Source of the DNA: Pseudooceanicola atlanticus
GTDB lineage: Bacteria; Pseudomonadota; Alphaproteobacteria; Rhodobacterales; Rhodobacteraceae
Direction of reading: 5' to 3'
Assembly: GCF_000768315.1 (NCBI RefSeq)
Contig: NZ_AQQX01000013.1
Span: 37,423 to 101,422 of the forward strand
DNA length: 64,000 nucleotides
A program made the translations under genes and the position numbers. Every line of letters begins with the position of its first letter. Position 1 is the stretch's first letter. This document shows, piece by piece, positions 43,372 to 52,739 of this stretch. The notes beneath the pieces were generated by a model. The model was not told the origin of the DNA and did no database searches. It was given only the letters and a program-made list of their open reading frames with translations.

Positions 43372-43761
43372 ATGCCGCATCTGTCTATTGAGTATTCTCA
43401 AGGGGTTGGTGGCGATGTCCGCGTGGAACAGCTGTGCCGCGCCGTGCATGCCGCAATGATCGAGGCCGGGATCTTTCCTGTCGCCGGCATCCGGGTCCGG
43501 GCGCATCGGGCGGATGTCAGCATCGTCGCCGACGGCCTTCCGCAGAACGATTTCGTCGCCATGACCCTTGCGGTCGGCACCGGGCGCTCGACCAAGGCGT
43601 TGCAGGATGCGGGCGGGCTGATTTTCAGAGCCGCGCAGGGGGTGCTGTCGGACCGCCTTGCCGAACCGCATTTCGCCCTGTCGCTGGAGATCCGGCAGAT
43701 CGACCCCGACCTCAGCTGGAAGGACACACCCATCCACGCCCGGCTAGCAAAGAAGGATTGA
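43372..43761 (+). CDS. hpaF: 5-carboxymethyl-2-hydroxymuconate isomerase
   Basis: 129 aa of the tautomerase superfamily with Pro immediately after Met (MPHLSIEYSQGV), the catalytic residue of the family. It isomerises 5-carboxymethyl-2-hydroxymuconate in homoprotocatechuate degradation. The ATG at 43372 places Pro at position 2; the frame extends to 43363 but that start would bury the Pro. First gene of the hpa operon, 3 bp before hpaE. Confidence 0.9.
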   Translation: MPHLSIEYSQGVGGDVRVEQLCRAVHAAMIEAGIFPVAGIRVRAHRADVSIVADGLPQNDFVAMTLAVGTGRSTKALQDAGGLIFRAAQGVLSDRLAEPHFALSLEIRQIDPDLSWKDTPIHARLAKKD

Positions 43762-43764
43762 GAC

Positions 43765-45276
43765 ATGAGTGTTCTCGAAGACAATATCGCGAAGGCCCGC
43801 GACTACATGGCGGGGTTCCGTGACGGCGGAGTGATGAACCATATCGACGGCCAGTCCGTCCCCGCCGCCTCAGGCGCGACATTCGAAACTGTGTCGCCGG
43901 TTGATCTGTCGGTGCTGGCCAGCGTAGCCCGTGGCGGGGAAGCGGATATCGACCGCGCCGTCGCATCGGCCAAGGCGGCCTTTCCCGCCTGGTCCCGTAC
44001 CCCCGGGGCAGAGCGCCGCAATATCCTCATCAAGGTGGCCGAAGCGATCGAGGCCCGGGCCGAGGAAATCGCCTTCACCGAATGCATGGATACCGGTCAG
44101 GCCCTGCGCTTCATGTCCAAGGCCGCGATCCGCGGCGCCGCCAACTTCCGTTTCTTCGCCGACCAGGCACCGCATGCGGAAAACGGCGAGGTCACCCGCA
44201 CGCCCACGCAGATGAACACGACCTCGCGCCGCCCGATTGGGCCGGTCGGTGTCATCACCCCGTGGAATACGCCTTTCATGCTGTCCACGTGGAAAATCGC
44301 CCCGGCGCTCGCCTCGGGCTGCACCGTGGTGCACAAACCGGCCGAATTCAGCCCCATGACCGCCAAGCTGCTGGTGGAAATCGCCGAAAGCGCGGGCCTG
44401 CCGAAGGGGGTGCTGAACGTCGTCAACGGCTTTGGCGAGGATGCGGGCAAGCGTCTGACCGAACATCCCGACATCCGGGCCATCGCCTTTGTCGGCGAAA
44501 GCCGCACCGGGTCGATGATCATGGCGCAGGGCGCGGCCACGCTGAAACGCGTGCATTTCGAACTGGGGGGCAAGAACCCGGTCATCATCTTCGACGATGC
44601 CGATATCGACCGCGCCGTCGATGCCGCGACCTTCATGATCTATTCGCTGAATGGCGAACGCTGCACCTCGTCGTCCCGCCTGCTGGTGCAGGACACGATC
44701 TATGACGAGGTCACAAGCCGCGTGGCCGAGGTCGCAGGCCGGATCAAGGTCGGCCATCCGCTGGACCCCGACGCCGTCGTCGGGCCGCTGATCCACCCAG
44801 AACACGAAGCCAAGGTGCTGTCCTATTTCGACAAGGCGCGCGAGGAGGGCGCGACCATTGCCGCAGGCGGACAGAAGTTGGGCGAGGCGGGGTGCTATGT
44901 CGCGCCCACGCTCTTCACCGGCGCCAGCAACGACATGGCCATCGCGCAGGAGGAAATCTTCGGCCCGGTCCTGACCGCCATCCCGTTCAAGGACGAGGAC
45001 GAGGCGCTCAAGCTCGCCAACGACGTGCAGTACGGGCTCGCGGCCTATCTGTGGACCAACGACCTGAACCGCGCCATGCGCATGACGGACGACCTTCAGG
45101 CCGGGATGATGTGGGTGAACTCGGAAAACATCCGCCACCTGCCCACGCCCTTCGGCGGCGTGAAGGCCAGCGGGATCGGCCGCGACGGCGGCGACTGGTC
45201 CTTCGATTTCTACATGGAGACGGTCAACGTCAGCTTCCCGCGCGCCTTGCACAAGATCCCGAAACTCGGCGGCTGA
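43765..45276 (+). CDS. hpaE: 5-carboxymethyl-2-hydroxymuconate semialdehyde dehydrogenase
   Basis: 503 aa aldehyde dehydrogenase: GVITPWNTPFMLSTWKIAPAL, KPAEFSPMTAKLL, FELGGKNPVII (general base Glu) and NGERCTSSSRLLVQ (nucleophile Cys300). NAD-dependent oxidation of the ring-cleavage semialdehyde. Its neighbours hpaF and hpaD fix the specificity. Confidence 0.92.
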   Translation: MSVLEDNIAKARDYMAGFRDGGVMNHIDGQSVPAASGATFETVSPVDLSVLASVARGGEADIDRAVASAKAAFPAWSRTPGAERRNILIKVAEAIEARAEEIAFTECMDTGQALRFMSKAAIRGAANFRFFADQAPHAENGEVTRTPTQMNTTSRRPIGPVGVITPWNTPFMLSTWKIAPALASGCTVVHKPAEFSPMTAKLLVEIAESAGLPKGVLNVVNGFGEDAGKRLTEHPDIRAIAFVGESRTGSMIMAQGAATLKRVHFELGGKNPVIIFDDADIDRAVDAATFMIYSLNGERCTSSSRLLVQDTIYDEVTSRVAEVAGRIKVGHPLDPDAVVGPLIHPEHEAKVLSYFDKAREEGATIAAGGQKLGEAGCYVAPTLFTGASNDMAIAQEEIFGPVLTAIPFKDEDEALKLANDVQYGLAAYLWTNDLNRAMRMTDDLQAGMMWVNSENIRHLPTPFGGVKASGIGRDGGDWSFDFYMETVNVSFPRALHKIPKLGG

Positions 45277-45319
45277 CCCCGCCCCCGCACCGCCACGTCT
45301 CAGAGGGAGGAGAGACATC

Positions 45320-46300
45320 ATGCCCATTCCAGCCCCGAACCTGTACCCACCATTCAACATCATCCGCCTCAGCCACGTGGATTTCGGCGTGACCGACCTG
45401 GCCGCGTCCAAGGCATTTTACGTCGACACGCTCGGCCTGCAGATCACCGACGAGGACGACACCACCGTGTATCTGCGCGCGATGGAGGAACGGGGCCATC
45501 ACTGCATGGTGCTGCACAAATCCGACGCGGCCCATGTGAAGGCCCTGTCCTACAAGGTCTATGACGAGGGCGAGCTGGACAAGGCGCATGAGTGGTTCAG
45601 CGCCCGGGGCCACCCCGTGGCCTGGGTCGACCGCCCCTATCAGGGACGGACGCTGGCCACGCAGGATCACCTCGGCATGCCGATGGAGTTCTATTTCAAG
45701 ATGGACCGGCTGGAGCCGATCCACCAGAAATATGCGCTCTACAAGGGGGTGAAACCTCTGCGGATCGACCATTTCAACTGTTTCGTCCCGGACGTGGACG
45801 AAGCGGTGGCGTTCTACAACGAGATCGGGTTCCGCGTCACCGAATATACCGAGGACAGCGAAAGCCAGCGGCTCTGGGCGGCGTGGACACATCGCAAGGG
45901 CGGGGTGCATGACATCGCCTTCACCAATGGCCTTGGGCCGCGCCTGCACCACACTGCGTTCTGGGTGCCGACGCCGCTCAACATCATCGACCTGCTCGAC
46001 CTGATGGCGACCACCGGCTACGTGGCGAATATCGAACGCGGGCCGGGGCGGCACGGGATTTCGAACGCCTTCTTCCTCTACATCCTCGACCCCGACGGCC
46101 ACCGGATCGAGATCTACTGTTCCGATTACCAGACCGTCGACCCGGATCTCGAAGCGATCCGCTGGGACCTGAAGGACCCGCAGCGCCAGACGCTCTGGGG
46201 CTCGCCCGCGCCGCGGTCTTGGTTCGAACACGGCTCGACCTTCGAGGGGCTGGCCCCCGTGGCCTCGACCCTCGGTGCATCACCGATCATAGCGCCCTGA
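45320..46300 (+). CDS. hpaD: homoprotocatechuate 2,3-dioxygenase (extradiol)
   Basis: 326 aa, vicinal-oxygen-chelate extradiol dioxygenase. Metal ligands by position: His151 (LRIDHFN), His210/211 (RLHHTAFWV) and Glu264 (HRIEIYCSD). Opens the ring of 3,4-dihydroxyphenylacetate between C2 and C3. GGGAGGAG precedes the ATG. Confidence 0.92.
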   Translation: MPIPAPNLYPPFNIIRLSHVDFGVTDLAASKAFYVDTLGLQITDEDDTTVYLRAMEERGHHCMVLHKSDAAHVKALSYKVYDEGELDKAHEWFSARGHPVAWVDRPYQGRTLATQDHLGMPMEFYFKMDRLEPIHQKYALYKGVKPLRIDHFNCFVPDVDEAVAFYNEIGFRVTEYTEDSESQRLWAAWTHRKGGVHDIAFTNGLGPRLHHTAFWVPTPLNIIDLLDLMATTGYVANIERGPGRHGISNAFFLYILDPDGHRIEIYCSDYQTVDPDLEAIRWDLKDPQRQTLWGSPAPRSWFEHGSTFEGLAPVASTLGASPIIAP

Positions 46301-46318
46301 CCTGACAGAGAGTTTCCC

Positions 46319-47182
46319 ATGACCCGTATTGCCGCTTTCCACGTCAACGGCGCCGACCGCTACGGCGTTGTCACCGATCAGGGGATCATCGACCTGACCC
46401 CGGAATTCGGGGACCGCTTCAAGGGCCTGAAAGAGGTGGTGGAGGCCGGTGCGCTGCCCGATCTCGCCGCCGCCGCCCAGGGCCGCGACCCGACCTGGCG
46501 CGAAGAGGACGTGACCTTCCTCATCCCGATCGCCAATCCGGAAAAGCTGATCTGCATCGGGGTGAATTTTCCCGACCGAAATGCCGAATACAAGGACGGC
46601 ACCAAGGATGCGAAATCCTACCCGTCCATGTTCATCCGCTTTCCCCGGTCCTTCGTCGGCCACGGAGAGGCGCTGGTCCGCCCGCCGGAATCCGAACAGC
46701 TGGATTACGAGGGCGAAGTGACCATCGTCATCGGCAAGGGTGGGCGCCGGATCGCAAGGGAAGACGCCTATGACCACATCGCCGCGATCACGCTCTGCAA
46801 CGAAGGCACGATCCGCGACTGGGTGCGCCACGCAAAGTTCAACGTGACCCAGGGCAAGAACTGGGACCGGTCCGGCGCAATCGGCCCCTGGATCGTGCCC
46901 TTCGACCGGCCGGAACAGCTGGACGATATCCGCATGGAAACCCGCGTGAACGGCGAGGTCCGGCAACAGGACCGGACAGGCCGGATGATGTACGATTTCC
47001 GATATATCGTGAACTACGTCTCGACCTTCACCACGCTCGTCCCCGGCGACGTGATCGTCTGCGGCACACCCACCGGTGCCGGGGCCCGGTTCGATCCGCC
47101 GATCTGGCTGAAACCCGGCGACGTGATCGAGGTGGAGGCCGAAGGCATCGGCATCCTGCGCAACACGGTGAGGGACGAATGA
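46319..47182 (+). CDS. hpaG: fumarylacetoacetate-hydrolase-family isomerase/decarboxylase
   Basis: 287 aa. FAH-fold motifs: NPEKLICIGVNFPDRNAEY, ESEQLDYEGEVTIVIGKGGR (acidic metal ligands), TFTTLVPGDVIVCGTPTGAG. In the pathway it decarboxylates and isomerises 5-oxopent-3-ene-1,2,5-tricarboxylate to 2-oxohept-3-enedioate. E. coli HpaG is a two-domain fusion; this is a single domain, as in many other bacteria. Overlaps hpaH by ATGA. Confidence 0.85.
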   Translation: MTRIAAFHVNGADRYGVVTDQGIIDLTPEFGDRFKGLKEVVEAGALPDLAAAAQGRDPTWREEDVTFLIPIANPEKLICIGVNFPDRNAEYKDGTKDAKSYPSMFIRFPRSFVGHGEALVRPPESEQLDYEGEVTIVIGKGGRRIAREDAYDHIAAITLCNEGTIRDWVRHAKFNVTQGKNWDRSGAIGPWIVPFDRPEQLDDIRMETRVNGEVRQQDRTGRMMYDFRYIVNYVSTFTTLVPGDVIVCGTPTGAGARFDPPIWLKPGDVIEVEAEGIGILRNTVRDE

Positions 47183-47979
47183 TGACCCCGGACCAGATCA
47201 ACCAGGCCGCCGCCGACCTTCTGCAGGCCGAGGCAACGCGGCATCAGATCGGCATCCTGTCGGGACGCCACCCGGATATGACCCTGGACGACGCCTATGC
47301 GATCCAGTCGGCCCAGATAGCGCAGAAGCTGTCTGCCGGGCGGCAGATCATCGGCTGGAAGATCGGCCTGACCTCCAAGGTCATGCAAGACGCGCTCGGC
47401 ATCGACACGCCCGACAGCGGCGTTCTCTATGACGACATGATGTTCGAAACCGGGGGCAGGGTGCCTGCGGGACGGTTCATCCAGCCCCGGATCGAGGCCG
47501 AGATCGCCTTCGTCATGAAGGCCCCGATTGATGGCGACGTCACCCGTGACCAGGTGCTTGCCGCGACCGAGGCCGTCGTGCCCTCGCTCGAAATCCTCGA
47601 TACGCGGGTGCAGCGGGTCGATCCGGCCACGGGGCAGCCACGCAAGATCTTCGACACCGTCGCCGACAATGCCGCCAATGCCGGCATCGTGCTGGGCCGC
47701 GAACGTCACGCGCCGGGCCAACATGACCTGCGCTGGACAGGTGCCATCCTGCGCAAGAACCATGAAGTCGTCGCGACCGGCCTGGGGGCCGCGGTCCTGG
47801 ACGATCCGGTGATGGGCATCGTCTGGCTGGCCCGCCGTATGGGCCAGTACGGACAGCGGATCGAGGCGGGGCAGGTCATCCTCTCCGGCAGCTTCATCGC
47901 GCCGCTGGAATGTCCGTCGGGCACCGTGATCGACGCCGATTTCGGCCCCTTCGGCTCCGTTTCCATATCGTTTGACTGA
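47179..47979 (+). CDS. hpaH: 2-oxohept-3-enedioate hydratase
   Basis: 266 aa of the MhpD/HpaH hydratase family: AYAIQSAQIAQKLSAGRQII, GWKIGLTSKVMQDALGID, DSGVLYDDMMF and IEAEIAFVM. Adds water to the dienol product before aldol cleavage. The aldolase (hpaI) is not next to it, and hpaBC hydroxylase genes are absent from the window. Confidence 0.88.
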   Translation: MMTPDQINQAAADLLQAEATRHQIGILSGRHPDMTLDDAYAIQSAQIAQKLSAGRQIIGWKIGLTSKVMQDALGIDTPDSGVLYDDMMFETGGRVPAGRFIQPRIEAEIAFVMKAPIDGDVTRDQVLAATEAVVPSLEILDTRVQRVDPATGQPRKIFDTVADNAANAGIVLGRERHAPGQHDLRWTGAILRKNHEVVATGLGAAVLDDPVMGIVWLARRMGQYGQRIEAGQVILSGSFIAPLECPSGTVIDADFGPFGSVSISFD

Positions 47980-47992
47980 GGGTCTCGCCATG

Positions 47993-48020
47993 CCCGCCGG
48001 ATGCAGTAGCACTCGGCGGG
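47993..48020. terminator. hairpin between hpaH and the TRAP permease gene
   Basis: CCCGCCG (47993-47999) and CGGCGGG (48014-48020) pair perfectly with a 14-base loop, in the gap where two convergent transcripts end. Confidence 0.4.
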
Positions 48021-48081
48021 TCATCGACGGAGACCACCGGCCCGACCGTCTGCGCGACGTGCTGGCGCAGTTGCATAAGGC

Positions 48082-49995
48082 TCACGGGCGACCAGAGCCA
48101 CCTCGCGCCGCCAACAGCCCAGCCGGCCCCGTCCCGCGGCGCAACAGGAACACGATGACGGCCACCGCCAGGGATGCGAGCCCCATTGACGTCGGCATTG
48201 GCAGCATCGGAAGCGGGATCAGGGCCTGTGCGCCGGCCAGCAGGATCACGACGCGCCAGCCCGACCGCAACGACCCGCCCAGGTAACCGACGACGGCACT
48301 GCTCACCAGCCACAGCCCGGCCAGCGTCCGCAGGGCCACCAGCGCGATATCGCCCCAATCGCCCTGCATCGTCAGGGCCGGGTCGGCGACGAACAGGAAC
48401 GGCATCACGAAGGCCGCCCAGCCATAGCGCATCGACCGCAGCGCGACGGCCATCGGTTTGGTCTGCCCGATGATCGCGGCGGTGAAGGCGGCCATCGCCA
48501 CCGGCGGCGTCAGCATGGACAGCAACCCGAAATATTGCACGAAAAGGTGGGCCGAGATCTCGTTCGCCCCCATCTGCACCAAAGAGGGCGCAAGAAGCGC
48601 CGCCAGCAGGATATAGACGCTGACCGTCGGCATCCCCATGCCCAACACGATCGCCAGCACCGCCGCGATCACCAGCAGGATGAACGTCTGGCCCCCGGCC
48701 AGCCCGACCAGGTGCAGCGTCAGCGAAAAGCTCAGCGCGGTGACGTTCAACACGCCCACCACCAGGCCCGCGGCCGCTCCGATCAGGATGATCTCGACCG
48801 ACGCGCGGCCCGTGGCTTGCAACAGCGCGGGGATGTCCCGAAGGGTGACGTGAAACTCTCCATAGCGATGCAGCAGCCCTACCAGCAGCACCGATGCGCA
48901 GGCATAAAGCGCGGCATCCTCGGGCCGCAGCGAAAACAGGAACAGCCCTCCCAGCAAGACTGCGAAGGGGATCAGGAATGGCCAGCCCCCGGCCAGGGTG
49001 CGGCGCATGTCGGGGGTGTCGTCTTCGCTGAGAGCGCGGATGCCGTCACGGGCGGCCTGCAGGTCGACCTGGATGAAGACCACGATGTAGTAGAACAGCG
49101 CCGGCAGCAGCGCGGCCATGACAACCGTCGCGTAGGATACCTGCAAAAGTTCGGCCATCAGGAAGGCCGCGGCCCCCATCACCGGTGGCATCAGCTGCCC
49201 GCCGGTCGAGACCACAGCCTCGACCGCGGAGGCGGATCGCGCATCATAGCCACTGCGCCGCATCAGCGGAATCGTCACGACGCCGGTCGAGGCGACATTG
49301 GCCACCGCACTTCCGGAGATCGATCCGAACAGCGCCGAGGCCACGATCGACATCTTGGCCGCGCCTCCGCGAAACCGGCCGAGCCCGGACATCGCCGCAT
49401 CGGTGAAGAACTGCCCGCCTCCGGATCGGGTCAGCAAGGTGCCGAACATCACGAAGATCAAGACCGTCGTGGCCGACACCGCAAGCGGGATGCCGAACAT
49501 GCCGTTGGAATCCATCGACAGGTAGATCGCCAGGCTATCGATCGGGTTCTTCCGCGCCTGGAGGACAGAAGGCAGCAGGTGACCGAACAGCGCATAGGCC
49601 AGCGCGATCAGCAGGATTGAGGTGATGCCCCATCCGATCATCCGACGCAGCGCCTCGAGCGTCAGCAGAACAAGGAGGATCCCTGCAATGACGGCGTCCG
49701 TCGGCTGAAGGTAGATCGTCTCGGAGATCCGGGGATAGGCCAGCGCCACGTATCCCGCCGTGGCCAGCGACAGCGCGACAGCCGCCCGGTCGGGCAGGGC
49801 GATGCTGGTCCCCTCGTCCCGTTTGCCACCGGCCGGGTTGCGCAGCAGAAAGGCCAGCGCAAGGCTCAGCCCGAAAACAAGCGCCAGCATCTGCTCCGTG
49901 TAGACAAGAAGGCCCAGGCGACCATGCAGGTCAAGCAGCCAGCCAAGCACGACAAGAGGAAGCGCGGTGCTGAGAATGTTCGTGGCGATCTTCAT
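48082..49995 (-). CDS. TRAP transporter fused permease (TAXI type)
   Basis: 637 aa with about eighteen membrane helices. Small and large permease domains are fused, as in DctQM fusions paired with TAXI proteins; typical segments are FVMFGTLLTRSGGGQFFTDA, GSAVANVASTGVVTIPLM, GGQLMPPVMGAAAFLMAE and GMGMPTVSVYILLAALLAP. The ATG at 49995 is preferred over a GTG at 50001 because of the AGGAGG spacing. Pairs with the next gene. Cargo may be an aromatic acid given the hpa operon next door (inference). Confidence 0.92.
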   Translation of the reverse strand: MKIATNILSTALPLVVLGWLLDLHGRLGLLVYTEQMLALVFGLSLALAFLLRNPAGGKRDEGTSIALPDRAAVALSLATAGYVALAYPRISETIYLQPTDAVIAGILLVLLTLEALRRMIGWGITSILLIALAYALFGHLLPSVLQARKNPIDSLAIYLSMDSNGMFGIPLAVSATTVLIFVMFGTLLTRSGGGQFFTDAAMSGLGRFRGGAAKMSIVASALFGSISGSAVANVASTGVVTIPLMRRSGYDARSASAVEAVVSTGGQLMPPVMGAAAFLMAELLQVSYATVVMAALLPALFYYIVVFIQVDLQAARDGIRALSEDDTPDMRRTLAGGWPFLIPFAVLLGGLFLFSLRPEDAALYACASVLLVGLLHRYGEFHVTLRDIPALLQATGRASVEIILIGAAAGLVVGVLNVTALSFSLTLHLVGLAGGQTFILLVIAAVLAIVLGMGMPTVSVYILLAALLAPSLVQMGANEISAHLFVQYFGLLSMLTPPVAMAAFTAAIIGQTKPMAVALRSMRYGWAAFVMPFLFVADPALTMQGDWGDIALVALRTLAGLWLVSSAVVGYLGGSLRSGWRVVILLAGAQALIPLPMLPMPTSMGLASLAVAVIVFLLRRGTGPAGLLAARGGSGRP

Positions 49996-50054
49996 GGTCA
50001 CGTTGCCTCCTGCGGGTCCCCGGTGCGGTCAGCCCGCCACCGGGGAGGCCGGTT

Positions 50055-51017
50055 TCATTCCATCAGGCCGATCTCGCGATAGAACCGAACCGCGCCGTCA
50101 TGGTAGGCGACGCCAAGGTCCGGGGCCATCTGGGATCGGTCGAAGGACCGCATCGCGGCGCTTTCAGCAGCCAGCTGATCCGCATTTTCGTAGAGGATCC
50201 TGGTGATCTGGTAGATGCTTTCCTCGCTCGCATTGGCGCCTGCGATCAGGGTGAACGGATCGGAATAGATGCCGGTCGGTCCGGTGATGCCGGGGAAATT
50301 CGCAGCCGGTTCCAGCACTGACAGGCGGCTGCCCGGTGCCTTGTCCTCAAGTGCCGCGCGGCTTTCGTCGGTGTCGGCCAGGGGCAGCCAGCGGATGCCG
50401 TCGCCGCCCAGGCTATTGGCGGCTTCCAGCGTCTTGCCCGAGGTGACGGAGAAAACGGCAGCATCGACCCGGCCGTTGATCAGCTCGTCCACGCCGCGCG
50501 GCCCGTTGGGCACAGGCACAAGCGTCACGTCATCCTGGGTCAACCCGGCGGTGGCCAGGATCGCCGTGAACATGGCATCAAGGTTCTTCTGCTGCGGAAA
50601 CTTGCCGGGCATCCGCGCGCCCTTCAGGTCCGCCAGTGTCTGGATCGGGCTATCCGCAGGGACGAAGATACCGACATTGAGGTTGAAGAAGGACCCGATC
50701 AGGCGGGCTCCGTCCAATTGCCGGCCCTCGAATTCGCCGAGGCCGCGATTGGCGGCCACAAGGCTGGTCGAGGCACCGACCGACAGATCGAACTGTCCGC
50801 CGCTGACCATCGGCAGGGTGATCCCTGGCCCGCCCTGGGGGATCACCTGGATATTGGGCCCGCCATTGTCGACGACGACTTTCGCGATAGTCGCCGCCGT
50901 CGCATAGGCCGCCGAACCCTGTGGTGTGGTGCCAAGCGCCAGCGGCTGTGCGGCGGCCATGGTGGCCAGACCGAGGCAGCCGAGCATGGCGCCGATGAGG
51001 GTATCTCGCATCTTCAT
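50055..51017 (-). CDS. TAXI-family TRAP substrate-binding protein
   Basis: 320 aa. A signal peptide (about 1-23, MAAAQP) is followed by the TAXI fold (ALGTTPQGSAAYATAATIAK, GGPGITLPMVSGGQFDLSVG, LADLKGARMPGKF). AAGGAG precedes the start. First gene of the TRAP pair; located 54 bp before the permease. Confidence 0.9.
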   Translation of the reverse strand: MKMRDTLIGAMLGCLGLATMAAAQPLALGTTPQGSAAYATAATIAKVVVDNGGPNIQVIPQGGPGITLPMVSGGQFDLSVGASTSLVAANRGLGEFEGRQLDGARLIGSFFNLNVGIFVPADSPIQTLADLKGARMPGKFPQQKNLDAMFTAILATAGLTQDDVTLVPVPNGPRGVDELINGRVDAAVFSVTSGKTLEAANSLGGDGIRWLPLADTDESRAALEDKAPGSRLSVLEPAANFPGITGPTGIYSDPFTLIAGANASEESIYQITRILYENADQLAAESAAMRSFDRSQMAPDLGVAYHDGAVRFYREIGLME

Positions 51018-51081
51018 GTCTATCTCCTTGTTCGTCGGTTGCTTGTCGTCTTCTTGTGTTCCGCCGTGGGGGACGTGCGGG

Positions 51082-51972
51082 TCAGACGTAGATCGTCGTG
51101 CTGTCCCGCGCGATCATCAGCGGGCCGCGATAGGCCCTGGCGATATCCGCGGCGACGTCGTCACGCAGCGCCGGCGACATGATGTCGATCGGCAGGTGCT
51201 TTGCGGCCAGCCGCCGGACGATCGGGTTGGTGCTGTCCCAATGCCCGATATGGGTGGCGACCAGCATGCGCACCTCGGCTTCGGCGGCGATCTCGCCCAG
51301 CTGCGTCGGGCTGGTATGGGAATAGGTGCCGATCCCGTTCTTGGCGCGGAAGGCGATTGCAGCCTCGGGAAACGTCGCCTCGTGGATCAGTAGGTCGGCG
51401 CCCCGGGCAAAGTCGGGCATCCTGGCCACGGGGGCCGTGTCACCACTGAAGACGACACAGCGATCCTCGCTCTCGATCTTCAGCGCATAGCATTCGCAGA
51501 TCTCCTCGGGGATGTGATCCACCTTCAGCGCGGTGATCTTCACCCGCTCGTCCTCCAGCACCAGCCCTTCCGAGTAGACCTGGACCTGCGGACGCAGTAC
51601 GCCGATGTTGCGCTGCCGCTGGGGATAGGCCGCCCGGGCGCGGATATCCGTGTCGAAGACGCCGCCCTCGAACATCGGCGCGATCATCTCGACGGTGCCT
51701 TTCGGCCCGTAGATCGCCGGGGCCTCGTCGCGGTCCGACATCCAAGACCCCAACAGGAAGACCGGCAGGTCCGCCGTGTGGTCAAAATGGAGGTGGGTCA
51801 GGATCAGCGCCTCGACCGACAGCGGGTCGATGAAATTGCCGATCATGGTCCGCGTCGCTCCGGTGCCGATATCGAACAGGTAGGCGCGACCGCCTTCTTC
51901 GATCAGGACAGAGCTGTGGCCGCGATCGGGATCGATAAGCGCCGCGCCTGTTCCCAAGAGTGTCACCTTCAT
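51082..51972 (-). CDS. MBL-fold metallohydrolase
   Basis: 296 aa. Starts MKVTLLGTGAALIDPDRGHS and has the full metallo-beta-lactamase motif THLHFDH, later VVFSGDTAP and ATHIGHW, as in ribonuclease Z-like and arylsulfatase-like hydrolases. The ATG at 51972 is preferred because GGAGA precedes it. In the same direction as the TRAP genes and divergent from a MarR gene; may hydrolyse an ester or lactone of the imported compound. Confidence 0.88.
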   Translation of the reverse strand: MKVTLLGTGAALIDPDRGHSSVLIEEGGRAYLFDIGTGATRTMIGNFIDPLSVEALILTHLHFDHTADLPVFLLGSWMSDRDEAPAIYGPKGTVEMIAPMFEGGVFDTDIRARAAYPQRQRNIGVLRPQVQVYSEGLVLEDERVKITALKVDHIPEEICECYALKIESEDRCVVFSGDTAPVARMPDFARGADLLIHEATFPEAAIAFRAKNGIGTYSHTSPTQLGEIAAEAEVRMLVATHIGHWDSTNPIVRRLAAKHLPIDIMSPALRDDVAADIARAYRGPLMIARDSTTIYV

Positions 51973-51993
51973 GTCGGTCTCCATCGTCAAATC

Positions 51994-52007
51994 TGTGCAT
52001 TTGCACA
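51994..52007. promoter_or_regulatory. palindrome in the MBL/MarR divergent gap
   Basis: TGTGCA-tt-TGCACA is a perfect 14-bp dyad, 22 bp upstream of the hydrolase start and 79 bp upstream of the MarR start. MarR proteins bind such dyads; candidate autoregulatory operator. Confidence 0.5.
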
Positions 52008-52085
52008 TTGTTTGATTGTATTTTAGGATTGACGAACGCTCACCTGTCAAGGTTTAAGTTTGAAATAATATGGAGTTCGGCCAAC

Positions 52086-52580
52086 GTGCAGATCAGTGAG
52101 GAAATTTCGGGCATCGACCCTGGTGAGCCAATCCGACTGTCGGATTACCCGATGTTCTACTTCGCCGCGATCCAGGCGCAGAACTTCCGCAACATGGCAG
52201 GGGCGCTGGACGTGATCGGGGTGTCACCGACCGAATGGCGTGTGCTTAACCTGCTCGAGGAACGCCCTGGCCGTACCGTGAACGACGTCGCCGACCTAGC
52301 TGTGATCGAACGCTCCAAGGCCAGCCGCGCTATCGCCAGCCTGACCGAAAAAGACTGCATCAAACGTCTGGAAACAAAGAAGGATCGTCGCAAGGCAGAG
52401 CTGCGCCTGACCGACAAGGGACAGGACCTTGCCCGCCGCGCCCGGGAGATCGCATTGCAGGTCTATGCCCGAAACCTCAAGGGCCTCAGTCAGGAAGATT
52501 TCGACACGCTGATGCGCTGCCTTCGCACCATTCGGGAAAACACGCTCGTGACCGAGCAATATGTCGACATAGAGCTCTGA
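52086..52580 (+). CDS. MarR-family transcriptional regulator
   Basis: 164 aa from a GTG at 52086 preceded by GGAG. MarR winged helix: VSPTEWRVLNLLEERPGRTVNDVADLAVIERSKASRAIASL, and the wing KRLETKKDRRKAELRLTDKG. Divergent from the MBL hydrolase and the TRAP transporter, which it probably controls. The start is not certain; a Met at about 52150 is an alternative. Confidence 0.88.
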   Translation: MQISEEISGIDPGEPIRLSDYPMFYFAAIQAQNFRNMAGALDVIGVSPTEWRVLNLLEERPGRTVNDVADLAVIERSKASRAIASLTEKDCIKRLETKKDRRKAELRLTDKGQDLARRAREIALQVYARNLKGLSQEDFDTLMRCLRTIRENTLVTEQYVDIEL

Positions 52581-52739
52581 AAGCCGCCCGACCCGGGCCG
52601 CTCAACCGTCGATATCGCAGCATTCAGCGTCTTGGCCGCCTGGCCAGGCGACCGTCACTTTTGCTTTGAATATAAAATAAATTCCGAATCATGAAATCCC
52701 GTCTCGTGATCCGGTTCTCGCGCGTGACCGCCCAAAAGC

